Assembly: GCA_947630635.1 (NCBI GenBank) | Contig: CANRIJ010000055.1 | Span: forward strand, 1-9,828 | DNA from: an uncultured Spirochaetaceae bacterium | Lineage (GTDB): Bacteria; Spirochaetota; Spirochaetia; Sphaerochaetales; Sphaerochaetaceae | Direction of reading: 5' to 3' | DNA length: 9,828 nt | In this document: positions 1-5,951 of the stretch, piece by piece | Position numbering within the stretch: position 1 is the first letter of the stretch | Layout: each line of letters opens with the position of its first letter | Program-made: the position numbers and the translations under genes | Notes under the pieces: model-generated | The model's input: the letters and a program-made list of their open reading frames with translations, nothing else | Databases searched by the model: none | Told to the model about the DNA's origin: nothing

Positions 1-744
1 AAAAGCAGCCCTTTGGGCAAGTATAGATACGTTATAGGGCGCTTTGGCCTTGTCAAAGAGGGCTATTATCTCCTCGCTTGCCACGAGTATTCCCACTCTG
101 GCCCCTGCAAGTGCCCACGCCTTGGAGAGTGTTCTGATTACAACGACCCTCTCGTTCTCCTCAAGCAAAGTCACAGCGCTCTCAAAAGCGGGAGCAAAAT
201 CAGAATAGGCCTCATCAACTGCGGTTATACCCTTGTTAGATTCGGCAATTCTCCTGATCAGTGAAAGCGGAACGCTCTTTCCAGTTGGATTATTGGGTGA
301 GCAAATGAAGACAATCTTTGGCCTATACCTCTCAATTGCCTCTATGATGCTCTCTTCATCGAGTGTTAGATCGCTATTTTCCAAGAGAGAGATTGTCTCG
401 ACGTTGTTAATATCAGCAAAGACCCTATATGCGCCATAAGTCGGTCTCATAATCATGATTCTGTCCTCTCCTGGCTTGCAGAAGATTCTGATCATCAGAT
501 CGATTATCTCGTCAGATCCATTTCCAATGAGCGTATTTTTATATGGCAGAGAAAGAACCTCCTCAATTTTCCTTCTCAGAAGAGATGCTCTCGGATCTGG
601 GTATCTATTTGCCTTAATTTGGCCCTCGTACCAGCTCTCATTTGCATCTAGGTATATATCAGCCTCACCTGAAAAATCATCGCGAGCAGATGAATACGGA
701 ATTAAATTGAGAATATGCTCATTAACTAGGCTCTTAATGCTCAC
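1..744 (-). CDS. hisC: Histidinol-phosphate aminotransferase HisC (3' end beyond window)
   Basis: HisC is a PLP-dependent, cytoplasmic fold-type I aminotransferase. It converts imidazole-acetol phosphate and glutamate to histidinol phosphate and 2-oxoglutarate. The first 248 residues are visible, and the frame is open through position 1; full HisC proteins are about 350-360 residues. Family marks are present in order: ANES and RYPD near residues 34-50, GNGSDE (74-79), PTYGAY (101-106), SPNNPTG (149-155, cofactor Asn151), VDEAY (176-180, Asp177 and Tyr180) and RTLSKAWALAGARVG (204-218), where Lys208 should form the Schiff base. I chose a GTG start at 744 because AAGGGAG lies 7 bases upstream and the reading frame matches the HisC N-terminus. 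This start overlaps the end of hisD by 11 bases, which suggests translational coupling. It is the third gene of the hisG-hisD-hisC string; further his genes probably follow to the left. The RTLSKA signature resembles enterobacterial HisC more than the SFSKA form. Confidence 0.95.
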   Translation of the reverse strand, partial: MSIKSLVNEHILNLIPYSSARDDFSGEADIYLDANESWYEGQIKANRYPDPRASLLRRKIEEVLSLPYKNTLIGNGSDEIIDLMIRIFCKPGEDRIMIMRPTYGAYRVFADINNVETISLLENSDLTLDEESIIEAIERYRPKIVFICSPNNPTGKSVPLSLIRRIAESNKGITAVDEAYSDFAPAFESAVTLLEENERVVVIRTLSKAWALAGARVGILVASEEIIALFDKAKAPYNVSILAQRAAF

Positions 745-2026
745 TGAGTCTCTCCCTTACGCTCTCGGCATGTCCCTCTAAGCCCTCTGCAAGAGCAAGA
801 TTGACAATTGTAGGTCCAAGGCTTGCTAAGCCCTCTCTAGTGAGTCTCTGTACAGTAATCTTCTTGATAAAGCTATCCACTGATACTCCTGATGTGCTCT
901 TTGCAAAGCCACTGGTGGGAAGGGTATGATTCGTGCCTGATGCATAATCGCCTGCTGACTCGGGCGAATAGTCTCCCATAAAGACAGAGCCTGCGCTCTT
1001 TACCATTTCAAGAATCGAATCGGCATCTTTGAGAGATAGAATCAAATGCTCTGGAGCATACTCATTAATTGCCTGAGAAAGCTCTTCATCGGTCTTTCTG
1101 AAAAAGGCCTTAGATGAACTCAGGCTCTTTTTAATGTATTCATCGCGAGGCATTTTTCCAATAAGTCTCTCAAGCTCTTTTTCAACATTTTCATAGACTG
1201 AATAGGCCTCTTTCTCATCCTTTGCCTTTATAAGTAGCATCGCCTGACTATCTGGACCATGCTCAGCCTGGGAGATCAGGTCTGCTGCAGCAAAGCTGGC
1301 CTTTGATGCTCTATCGACGACTACCATTACTTCAGAGGGACCTGCAAGCATATCAATCTGGCAGAAAGACTGCACTCGCTTCTTTGCAAGGCTGACATAT
1401 CTATTTCCAGGACCGAATATCTTATCCCTCTTTACTACCGACTCTGTACCATATGCCATAGCACCTATTGCCTGAGCACCTCCTGCCTTCAGGATCCTAT
1501 CAACACCGCAGAGTGAAGCTGCATACAAAACGGGAGGGGCTATTATTCCATTTTTTGCAGGAGTAGAAAGAAGTATATCCTTGCATCCTGCGATCTTTGC
1601 CGGAATCGAGAGCATCAATACTGTTGAGAATAGAGGTGCAGTGCCTCCAGGAACATAGAGCCCCACCCTCTCAATTGGAACTATCTTTCTAGAGCAGAGA
1701 ACGCCTTTCTCTGTCTCAATAAGCTCGCCCTTTGGAAGCTGGGCGCTATGAAAGGCATATATATTCCTGTAGGCTCTATCAATGGCATCCTTTAGGCTCT
1801 GAGGCACGAGATCTGTAGCGCGTTTTATTTCCTCTTCTGTAACATAGAGGCCATCTTTTAAATCGACTCTGTCAAAATTCTCCTCATACTCAATAAGAGC
1901 CTCATCGCCACGCTCCTTTATATTTCTGAGTATGAGAGCAACAGCCGAGTCTATCTGATCGTTATTCTCCTCATTTCTCTTGAGTATCTCGGGATTATAC
2001 TCACTGACAAATTCCAATAGCGCCAT
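734..2026 (-). CDS. hisD: Histidinol dehydrogenase HisD
   Basis: HisD carries out the last two steps of histidine synthesis: NAD-dependent oxidation of L-histidinol to L-histidinal and then to L-histidine. It is a cytoplasmic, zinc-dependent homodimer. The 430-residue length is typical of the family. Visible signatures are YVPGGTAPL (124-132), DMLAGPSEV (225-233), QAEHGPDSQ (253-261), APEHL (324-328), SAGDYASGTNHTLPT (357-371) and EGLEGHAESV (414-423). The expected zinc ligands are Gln253, His256, Asp360 and His419, and the catalytic pair is Glu326/His327; all are present, and several have the same numbers as in the E. coli enzyme. The ATG start is preceded at 5 bases by GGAG, which lies inside the last codons of hisG. 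Only 2 bases separate the hisG stop from this start, so the two genes are certainly in one operon. The 3' end overlaps the GTG start of hisC. No damage is seen. Confidence 0.98.
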   Translation of the reverse strand: MALLEFVSEYNPEILKRNEENNDQIDSAVALILRNIKERGDEALIEYEENFDRVDLKDGLYVTEEEIKRATDLVPQSLKDAIDRAYRNIYAFHSAQLPKGELIETEKGVLCSRKIVPIERVGLYVPGGTAPLFSTVLMLSIPAKIAGCKDILLSTPAKNGIIAPPVLYAASLCGVDRILKAGGAQAIGAMAYGTESVVKRDKIFGPGNRYVSLAKKRVQSFCQIDMLAGPSEVMVVVDRASKASFAAADLISQAEHGPDSQAMLLIKAKDEKEAYSVYENVEKELERLIGKMPRDEYIKKSLSSSKAFFRKTDEELSQAINEYAPEHLILSLKDADSILEMVKSAGSVFMGDYSPESAGDYASGTNHTLPTSGFAKSTSGVSVDSFIKKITVQRLTREGLASLGPTIVNLALAEGLEGHAESVRERLSEH

Positions 2027-2028
2027 AA

Positions 2029-2898
2029 CTACTCCGTCATCTTCTCTATATTCATAACGAGAATTCCCTCTGCACCGATCTTTCTGAGGTTTTCAAACAC
2101 CCTCCAGAAATCATCCTCTGCAACAACAGACTGCACAGATACCCAGGACTTATCCACTAGTGGAGTGACGGTTGGGCTCTTGAGTGCTCCAACAATCTTA
2201 GCCGCCATATCGACCTTGTCAGAGGGAAGATTGAATATGACATATTTCTTTCCTCTGGCAGCGCTGAGAGCATCAAGACGCTCCAAGAGCCCATTGAGTA
2301 TTTTTGCCTTCTCGCTCTTTTCCTCCAGAAATCCCTTTCTGGAAACTATTACAGCTGAGCTATAGTAAATTGCCTCTGCCTCCACCAGCCCATTCATTCT
2401 CAGTGTTGTGCCGGTTGATACAAGGTCACATATAGCATCGGCAATACCAGCCTGAACAGTGATCTCAACCGAGCCAGCCACATAAACAAGTTCTGCCTTA
2501 ACTCTGTTCTTATCCAAGTAGTCTGAGAGAATGTTAGGATAGCTTGTTGCTATTCTCTTGCCCTCAAGACTCTTAAGCGATTTATACTCAAAATCATTTG
2601 GTACAGCTATTGAGAGTCTGCATGCACCAAATGAGAGATCTCTAATTACCTCAAGATCCTGCCTTCTCTCCTCAACTTCATTCTTTCCGACAAATCCAAT
2701 GTCGGCAACTCCATTTGCAACATACATTGGAATGTCATCATCTCTGACAAAGAAAAACTCGACAGGATAGTTTAGCGCCCTCTCCTTAAGAACCCTGCTA
2801 TCACTCAGGAATCTAATGCCCGCATCTCTTATTAAGTCCAAGGACTTCTCTGAAAGCCTGCCGGTTTTCTGAATCGCAATGCTCAATACTTCGTCCAT
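2029..2898 (-). CDS. hisG: ATP phosphoribosyltransferase HisG, long form
   Basis: HisG catalyses the committed first step of histidine synthesis: ATP plus PRPP gives N1-(5-phosphoribosyl)-ATP and pyrophosphate. The protein is 289 residues from the preferred start. Near the N-terminus is a KTGRLSEKS segment, followed by a VRDDDIPMYVANGVADIGFVG region. The PRPP-binding loop DLVSTGTTLRMNGL is at about residues 158-171. A C-terminal segment of about 75 residues, ending VMNIEKM, fits the ACT-like regulatory domain (HisG_C) of long-form enzymes. Long-form HisG is hexameric, is inhibited by histidine, and needs no HisZ partner; short-form enzymes of about 210 residues lack this domain. The ATG at 2898 is preferred over the one at 2904, because the AAGGG ribosome site sits 6 bases before the former but directly abuts the latter. 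This is the first structural gene after the attenuator at 2912-3006. Confidence 0.97.
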   Translation of the reverse strand: MDEVLSIAIQKTGRLSEKSLDLIRDAGIRFLSDSRVLKERALNYPVEFFFVRDDDIPMYVANGVADIGFVGKNEVEERRQDLEVIRDLSFGACRLSIAVPNDFEYKSLKSLEGKRIATSYPNILSDYLDKNRVKAELVYVAGSVEITVQAGIADAICDLVSTGTTLRMNGLVEAEAIYYSSAVIVSRKGFLEEKSEKAKILNGLLERLDALSAARGKKYVIFNLPSDKVDMAAKIVGALKSPTVTPLVDKSWVSVQSVVAEDDFWRVFENLRKIGAEGILVMNIEKMTE

Positions 2899-2911
2899 AA
2901 TCATCCCTTAA

Positions 2912-2942
2912 ATAAAAAAGGCCTCACCATGGAGACCCTTTT
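2912..2942 (-). terminator. his leader terminator (attenuator hairpin)
   Basis: Read on the minus strand, AAAAGGGTCTC (2942-2932) pairs with GAGGCCTTTTT (2925-2915) across a 6-base loop, CATGGT. The stem is 11 bp including two G-U pairs, and it runs into TTTTTTATTT. It lies between the His-rich leader ORF and the hisG ribosome site. That makes it a rho-independent terminator placed to stop transcription before the structural genes, not one ending an upstream gene, since no gene precedes it on this strand. Confidence 0.85.
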
Positions 2943-2959
2943 GCCATCTTCGCCATGGT
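2926..2959 (-). promoter_or_regulatory. Putative antiterminator pairing of the his attenuator
   Basis: On the minus strand, ACCATGG (2959-2953) is exactly complementary to CCATGGT (2932-2926), giving a 7-bp stem over a 20-base loop. The downstream half is the last base of the terminator's 5' arm plus its entire loop, so this stem and the terminator hairpin should exclude each other. A second competing pairing exists: TCACCAT (2986-2980), inside the His codons, is complementary to ATGGTGA (2930-2924). A 4-bp CCAT/ATGG pairing (2958-2955 with 2947-2944) could also sequester the upstream half. These complementarities are visible; which fold dominates is inference. Confidence 0.6.
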
Positions 2960-2967
2960 TACTCTAT

Positions 2968-3006
2968 TCAAAGTGAAAAATGGTGAAAATGAATACTTCT
3001 AAGCAT
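2968..3006 (-). CDS. hisL: Putative histidine leader peptide (12 aa, HisL-like)
   Basis: On the minus strand, ATG at 3006 opens a 12-codon frame ending at TGA (2968-2970). It reads M-L-R-S-I-H-F-H-H-F-S-L. Three of four consecutive residues are His (CAT TTT CAC CAT), which is very unlikely by chance directly ahead of hisG. In classical attenuation (the E. coli/Salmonella his operon), ribosomes that stall on His codons when charged tRNA-His is scarce let an antiterminator form. Here the spacing fits that logic. A ribosome stalled at the His codons leaves 2953-2959 free, while one that reaches the stop, 8 bases before that segment, would cover it. A GAGAGG lies 14 bases upstream of the ATG, which is a long spacing, so the ribosome site is weak. 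The run is shorter than the seven consecutive His codons of E. coli hisL. The ORF and codons are seen directly; its role is inferred. Confidence 0.8.
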   Translation of the reverse strand: MLRSIHFHHFSL

Positions 3007-3077
3007 AGCTGAACTCTAAACCTCTCAAAAAGAATGGTCAATAAAACATAAGCACTGTCGAATCACAGATTATTAAA

Positions 3078-3106
3078 ATATTATTTTAATCTATATTTTA
3101 TTCCAA
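3078..3106 (-). promoter_or_regulatory. Candidate promoter of the his operon
   Basis: On the minus strand, TTGGAA (3106-3101) and TAATAT (3083-3078) are separated by 17 bases. Each matches four of six consensus positions, in a very AT-rich stretch. Transcription would start near 3071, giving an untranslated stretch of about 65 bases before the leader ORF. A competitor is TTGACC followed 17 bases later by TAGAGT (near 3014-3042), but it would start transcription almost at the leader ATG. The choice is tentative. Confidence 0.35.
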
Positions 3107-3109
3107 TTT

Positions 3110-3847
3110 TAGAATAGTTATTATATTAATTATTAATTCTAATTTACTATTTTAGATATTTAGAAAAGGAGGATATAAAAACCAATCACTAAAGCCCCGA
3201 TCGAAAGAATGGATCTGTCTTTCATTTCACATAATACCTATAAATCAAACCCAAAACTCCCGATATCCCCAAATAAATTCAAAGCCTTATAAAAACAAAG
3301 CCCATTTTCAACACTCACAACTCTTTAAAGACCTTTTGCGATAATTGCCAAATAAAATGCCATGGAAATTGCCACATCATTGATATCAAAAAGTTGACAA
3401 GAAAAAGGGTGTCGCCAGAAAAGAAGCCAGACAATGAATAATCGCCAATAGACTGAGAAAAACTCAAGCCAAAGTCAGGCCTTAGAGAGATGCATACGCT
3501 TTCTTCAGACTCTCGCACTACATCCAAGCACTTAAAAAATGAATAGCATCTATAGATATAAAAACACCGAGAATATCAGTCAGTTCCAATTAAGAAAAAC
3601 CAAGCTGCAAATAAAATAGCTTTGACTCTTTGGACCTTATCAGAGCAAGTCCTTTTGATATTGAAGTAATGAACCAATTATAAATCGGGCTGGAAATTAT
3701 CAGATAAAGAAATGAAAACCCAATGGAAAAGATTCCTCGAAGATCAAAAATAACAATTGCACTTTAATAAACATTTACTGCGGTGGCAAAACCATTAATT
3801 TTCAATAAAAGAAAAAACAAAAGAGCAACGAAAAAAACAAACTCTTT
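3110..3847. other. Gene-free spacer with A/C-biased plus strand
   Basis: No reading frame here has both family-like content and a good start. The longest candidate is a 70-codon minus-strand frame (3315-3527) with no clear ribosome site and no recognisable domain. A 27-codon plus-strand frame (3209-3292) also lacks a good site. The plus strand is unusually rich in A and C: in 3241-3300 I count 30 A, 16 C, 11 T and 3 G. A consensus-like AAAAGGAGG at 3164-3172 has no start codon within range. The stretch could be a decayed gene, a non-coding RNA locus or simple spacer; the sequence does not decide. Confidence 0.5.
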
Positions 3848-3881
3848 AAAAAAATAAAGAGGAGCCTAAGCGCTCCTCTTT
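3848..3881 (-). terminator. Rho-independent terminator downstream of the DUF308 gene
   Basis: AAAGAGGAGC (3856-3865) and GCTCCTCTTT (3872-3881) form a perfect 10-bp stem with a 6-base loop. On the minus strand the hairpin is followed by A and then seven T (3854-3848), a canonical intrinsic terminator. On the plus strand only the three T of the arm follow, so the direction is minus. It lies about 118 bases past the stop of the DUF308 gene and should end that transcript. Confidence 0.85.
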
Positions 3882-3900
3882 GGAATATTCTTATTTAATT

Positions 3901-3999
3901 AGCAATGCTTACAAATATAGCCTACCCCCTAACTAAAAAGAATTCTAAGATAAACGCAATTCTTTATAAATTAAAAAATTAGTATTTGTAAGTATTGCT
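3901..3999. repeat. Long imperfect inverted repeat at the 3' end of the DUF308 gene
   Basis: AGCAATGCTTACAAATA (3901-3917) is the reverse complement of TATTTGTAAGTATTGCT (3983-3999) apart from one mismatch. Inside are shorter nested pairings, including AAAGAATT with AATTCTTT and CTAA with TTAG, so the 99-base unit could fold into one long hairpin. The right arm reaches the first base of the DUF308 stop codon. No clear target-site duplication flanks it. It may be a 3'-UTR RNA structure protecting the transcript or a small palindromic mobile element; copy number elsewhere would decide. Confidence 0.6.
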
Positions 4000-4649
4000 T
4001 ACTTATCTTTTTTATCCTCTTCTTTCACCTCTTCGAAGTCAGCAACTGCCTGCTGTTTATCTAGTCTCACATCAATGCCGTATTTCTTTAGGGTATGCAC
4101 CATAACCATAGAGTGAATGGCATAGGATCCCGTCAGTACTCCGGCGATGATTATCAAGACTGCTATGATTACGATAATCGCATGTGACAGATTCTGTGGG
4201 AAGATGCAGAATAGAATTCCAAATACACAATCGAGTCCTGCCTCAACCAAGAGTCCACCAGCCTTGAATTTATTCTTAGCAAGCACAATCCAATCTGCAA
4301 AATCAACTATTGCCGTTACAAGGAAGTTAACGCCAATTAAGTATGCCATTGCCTTGAGAGCAATGTTATTTCTCCAATCAGCCTGCCAATGAGAGGCAAC
4401 TACGATGATCGCAATTATGCCAACTAATATCTCGACAATCGCCTTTACAACAAGCGATATCTTAAGTCCCTTATTATTCACTCCATTTAGTTTTGGAAGC
4501 GTTACAAGGCTCTTTCCGCCATCGAAGATCAAATAGATAGAGAACAAAATAGATATTACGTTCATAAATGTGGCTGTCTTAGCCCACATGAATATGCCAA
4601 TAGCTATGAAAGCAAGCCCGATAACAAGAAAATAAACGGCTCTTTTCAT
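3999..4649 (-). CDS. DUF308/HdeD-like six-helix membrane protein
   Basis: This is a predicted inner-membrane protein of 216 residues. I see six hydrophobic segments, at about residues 4-22, 28-45, 64-86, 97-117, 132-150 and 154-176. A highly charged C-terminal tail follows, ending EEVKEEDKKDK. The pattern of paired helices with short loops, and phrases such as the GIFM/FDGGKSL segment in the first repeat, fit the DUF308 family that includes HdeD, an acid-resistance-associated membrane protein of E. coli. That assignment is by overall pattern and is moderate; the biochemical role is unknown. The ATG start is firm: TAGGAGGA (4653-4660) lies just upstream. A possible -10 box TAGAAT is at 4675-4680, without a convincing -35. 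The gene is monocistronic: divergent from the HAD gene and followed by its own terminator at 3848-3881. Confidence 0.75.
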   Translation of the reverse strand: MKRAVYFLVIGLAFIAIGIFMWAKTATFMNVISILFSIYLIFDGGKSLVTLPKLNGVNNKGLKISLVVKAIVEILVGIIAIIVVASHWQADWRNNIALKAMAYLIGVNFLVTAIVDFADWIVLAKNKFKAGGLLVEAGLDCVFGILFCIFPQNLSHAIIVIIAVLIIIAGVLTGSYAIHSMVMVHTLKKYGIDVRLDKQQAVADFEEVKEEDKKDK

Positions 4650-4674
4650 ATCTCCTCCTATAAACTCTGAGTCT

Positions 4675-4680
4675 ATTCTA
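4675..4680 (-). promoter_or_regulatory. Candidate -10 box of the DUF308 gene
   Basis: On the minus strand TAGAAT matches five of six positions of the -10 consensus. It would place the transcript start near 4668, about 19 bases before the ATG and just ahead of the TAGGAGGA ribosome site. No good -35 hexamer is seen at 16-18 bases. The 115-base gap to the HAD gene must also hold that gene's promoter, which I cannot place. Confidence 0.3.
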
Positions 4681-4764
4681 CATTCAATACGAAGAAATAT
4701 TCATTACGTTTAGAGAAAATTGCCCTGAAAGAAGAGAATATGGGATTATATAGAGAGCTCAAAA

Positions 4765-5433
4765 ATGAAATACTTGCTTTTTGATGCCGATGGGACCATT
4801 TTGGACTTCAGAAGAACAGAGAGAGTGGCACTCGAGAGAGTCTTTTCCTCTCTTAATATTCCCTATATCCCAGAGAACATCAGCAAGTACAAAGAGATCA
4901 ACCTAAAATGCTGGCGCCTTCTGGAAGAGAACAAGATGACACAGAAAAAGCTCTCTGAGGAGAGATTTCGCCTCTTCTTAAAGGAGATGGAAAGGAGTGA
5001 TGACCCATTTGAAGTAGGCGTTCTCTATACCTCGCTTCTCTCTAGAAATGGCTACCTCATAGATGGAGCAAGGAATATGCTCTCAAGCCTCGAGAATTAT
5101 AAAAAGTCGCTTATCACAAATGGCGTAATAGAGACTCAGAACAGAAGAATCGACTCTCTTGATATAAGGCGCTATTTCGAGAGGGTCTTCATAAGCGAGG
5201 AGATTGGCGTCAACAAACCGGATAAGAGATTCTTCGACTGCGTCTTAAAGCTTCTCAAAATAGAAAGAAAAGACGCAGTAATAATCGGCGACAGCATCGA
5301 GAGCGATATCATGGGAGGAGTAAACTCTGGAATCGATACCATCTATCTTTCATTTGATGGAAAGAGATCAGAAGAGGCCACGTATAATGCAAAGAGCTAT
5401 GAAGAGCTAGTTGATATCATAAAAAGGCTCTAA
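4765..5433 (+). CDS. HAD-family phosphatase, YjjG/YfnB-like (probable 5'-nucleotidase)
   Basis: This is a cytoplasmic haloacid dehalogenase-superfamily hydrolase of 222 residues, which dephosphorylates via an aspartyl-phosphate intermediate with Mg2+. All four HAD motifs are present: LFDADGTILDF (residues 5-15, nucleophile Asp7 and acid/base Asp9), LITNG (116-120, Thr118), NKPDKRFF (150-157, Lys151) and IIGDSIESDIMGG (173-185, Asp176 and Asp181). A helical cap lies between motifs I and II. The DGTILDF ending of motif I and the ERFRLFL segment of the cap resemble the YjjG/YfnB group. E. coli YjjG acts on pyrimidine nucleoside monophosphates, but the substrate of this protein is inferred only from group membership. 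The ribosome site before ATG is weak (AGAGAG, 7 bases away). The gene is the only plus-strand gene in the window, and its TAA overlaps the TAG of the opposing fumarase beta gene. Confidence 0.88.
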   Translation: MKYLLFDADGTILDFRRTERVALERVFSSLNIPYIPENISKYKEINLKCWRLLEENKMTQKKLSEERFRLFLKEMERSDDPFEVGVLYTSLLSRNGYLIDGARNMLSSLENYKKSLITNGVIETQNRRIDSLDIRRYFERVFISEEIGVNKPDKRFFDCVLKLLKIERKDAVIIGDSIESDIMGGVNSGIDTIYLSFDGKRSEEATYNAKSYEELVDIIKRL

Positions 5434-5951
5434 GGAGCAAAGACATTTCCCATGTAATCTATGATGCAGATTGCCCTAAAGCCCTCTACTGTGAGCCTCA
5501 ATAGCGCCTCTGGACCAAGATCTTCGTATGCTATAGTTTCAACTGACTTGATTGCCTTATGGTAGAGAGCCCCACAGCCACCATAAGATTGCAGATAGAG
5601 ACCCCCATACTCTTTGATGCTATCCACAACGCTCTTGTCCCTAGGTCCCTTTCCAACCATCACTCTGAGTCCCCTTGAAATCAGAAAGGGCGAATATCTA
5701 TCCATTCTGGCGCTTGTTGTAGGGCCTGATGAGCCGATAATATCTCCCTTTTTGCTTGGCGAGGGCCCCATATAGTAAATAGCATTTCCTTCAAACTCAA
5801 ATGGAGGAGGATTGCCATTCTTGATGCTCTCATACATTCTCTTATGGGCCTGATCTCGACCTACATACAAAATGCCATCAAGCTCAACTTCGTCTCCCAC
5901 TGATATTCTCATCAGGTCTTGTTCAGAGTATGGAAGAGACAATCTCACCAC
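5430..5951 (-). CDS. Class I fumarate hydratase, beta subunit
   Basis: This is the C-terminal-domain subunit of a two-subunit, iron-sulfur class I fumarase, which interconverts fumarate and (S)-malate. At 173 residues it has the usual length. Visible family marks are RLSLPYSEQDL near the N-terminus, a VGDEVELDGILYVGRD segment leading into QAHKR (34-38), GPSPS (62-66), GPTTSARMD (76-84) and VGKG (99-102), followed by a GG-rich segment near 124-127. The start is GTG at 5951 (a second GTG follows directly), with AAAGGAGG 5 bases upstream. This start keeps the conserved N-terminal segment and overlaps the alpha gene by 29 bases. A close alternative in the same superfamily is the L-tartrate dehydratase beta subunit; sequence alone does not fully separate the substrates, but fumarase is the commoner role. 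The gene ends tail to tail with the HAD gene, leaving no room for a terminator between them. Confidence 0.93.
   Translation of the reverse strand: MVRLSLPYSEQDLMRISVGDEVELDGILYVGRDQAHKRMYESIKNGNPPPFEFEGNAIYYMGPSPSKKGDIIGSSGPTTSARMDRYSPFLISRGLRVMVGKGPRDKSVVDSIKEYGGLYLQSYGGCGALYHKAIKSVETIAYEDLGPEALLRLTVEGFRAICIIDYMGNVFAP

Noticed and set aside
2905..3110. T-box riboswitch ahead of hisG
   Set aside because: I see no T-box consensus (AGGGTGGNACCGCG-like) and no specifier-loop architecture. The His-rich leader ORF explains the terminator better.
3164..3292. Plus-strand AAAAGGAGG followed by a 27-codon ORF at 3209
   Set aside because: The ribosome-site motif is about 36 bases from the ATG, too far to serve it, and the short peptide has no recognisable features.
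3315..3527. 70-codon minus-strand frame in the spacer
   Set aside because: It has no clear ribosome site, no recognisable domain and an odd Trp-rich C-terminus. The frame stays open upstream only to about 3590. It may be a chance frame or a remnant.
4740..4784. 14-codon upstream ORF overlapping the HAD start
   Set aside because: It is out of frame with the HAD gene, has only a weak purine-rich stretch before it, and carries no informative codon run.
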